From assembly GCA_002398875.1 (NCBI GenBank), contig DHCC01000058.1, positions 1 through 6,610 on the forward strand: DNA of 6,610 nt, read 5' to 3'. The notes under the pieces were generated by a model. The model ran no database searches. It was given only the letters and a program-made list of their open reading frames with translations, and had not been told where the DNA came from. Source of the stretch: Bacteroidales bacterium UBA4912. GTDB taxonomy: Bacteria; Bacteroidota; Bacteroidia; Bacteroidales; Dysgonomonadaceae. The position numbers were made by a program, and so were the translations under genes. Positions within the stretch are counted from its first letter, which is position 1; each line of letters starts with the position of its first letter. Positions 6,591-6,610 of the stretch are shown in pieces.

Positions 6591-6610
6591 TACCCAGAGT
6601 CGGGATCGAA
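6591..6610 (-). tRNA. 3' end of a tRNA gene, cut by window edge
   Basis: Read on the minus strand, the last 20 bases fit tRNA numbering from T54 to A73: T-loop TTCGATC, T-stem 3' strand CCGAC, acceptor 3' strand TCTGGGT and discriminator A. The next bases are CTTA, so CCA is not encoded. A terminator follows within about 10 bases. The anticodon lies beyond the edge, so the amino acid cannot be assigned. It could also be a tRNA-end fragment left as an attachment site, but the terminator behind it favours a functional gene. Confidence 0.75.

Noticed and set aside
1..6610. CRISPR array, insertion sequence or riboswitch
   Set aside because: No regularly spaced repeats, transposase sequence, terminal inverted repeats or long structured leader was seen; the leader before brxA is only about 50 bases.

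Overview
The window looks like chromosomal DNA of a low-GC member of the Bacteroidota. Most of it is in the high thirties percent GC, starts lack a well-placed Shine-Dalgarno sequence, and both candidate -7 boxes fit or nearly fit TAnnTTTG, the hallmark of that phylum. I cannot name a genus.

About 90% of the window is the first four genes of a type 1 BREX (bacteriophage exclusion) phage-defence operon, read leftwards on the minus strand: brxA (6030-5458), brxB (5438-4863), brxC (4833-1318) and the first 439 codons of pglX/brxX (1317-1, running off the left edge). Spacing is tight (19, 29 and 0 bases), there is no internal terminator, and one promoter candidate lies upstream of brxA, so this reads as a single transcription unit. 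In known type 1 systems pglX is followed by pglZ and brxL, which would lie beyond coordinate 1 and cannot be confirmed here. PglX is the adenine methyltransferase that marks host DNA. BrxC is a large ATPase. BrxA is a DNA-binding accessory protein and BrxB is a small essential component. Together with PglZ and BrxL they block phage DNA replication without cutting host DNA.

To the right, a short divergent intergenic region (6031-6206) holds two facing-away promoter candidates that share the string ATCGTAT on opposite strands. It is followed by an unrecognised acidic 76-residue ORF on the plus strand (6207-6437) with its own terminator (6461-6497). The last 150 bases hold an 8-base direct repeat, a strong two-way terminator hairpin (6544-6585), and the last 20 bases of a minus-strand tRNA gene (6591-6610). 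A defence operon beside a tRNA 3' end suggests a genomic-island insertion site.

The main system is already known. The points most worth a second look are a GC step inside pglX near coordinate 840, the small ORF wedged between the tRNA and the BREX promoter, and the duplicated start region of that ORF.
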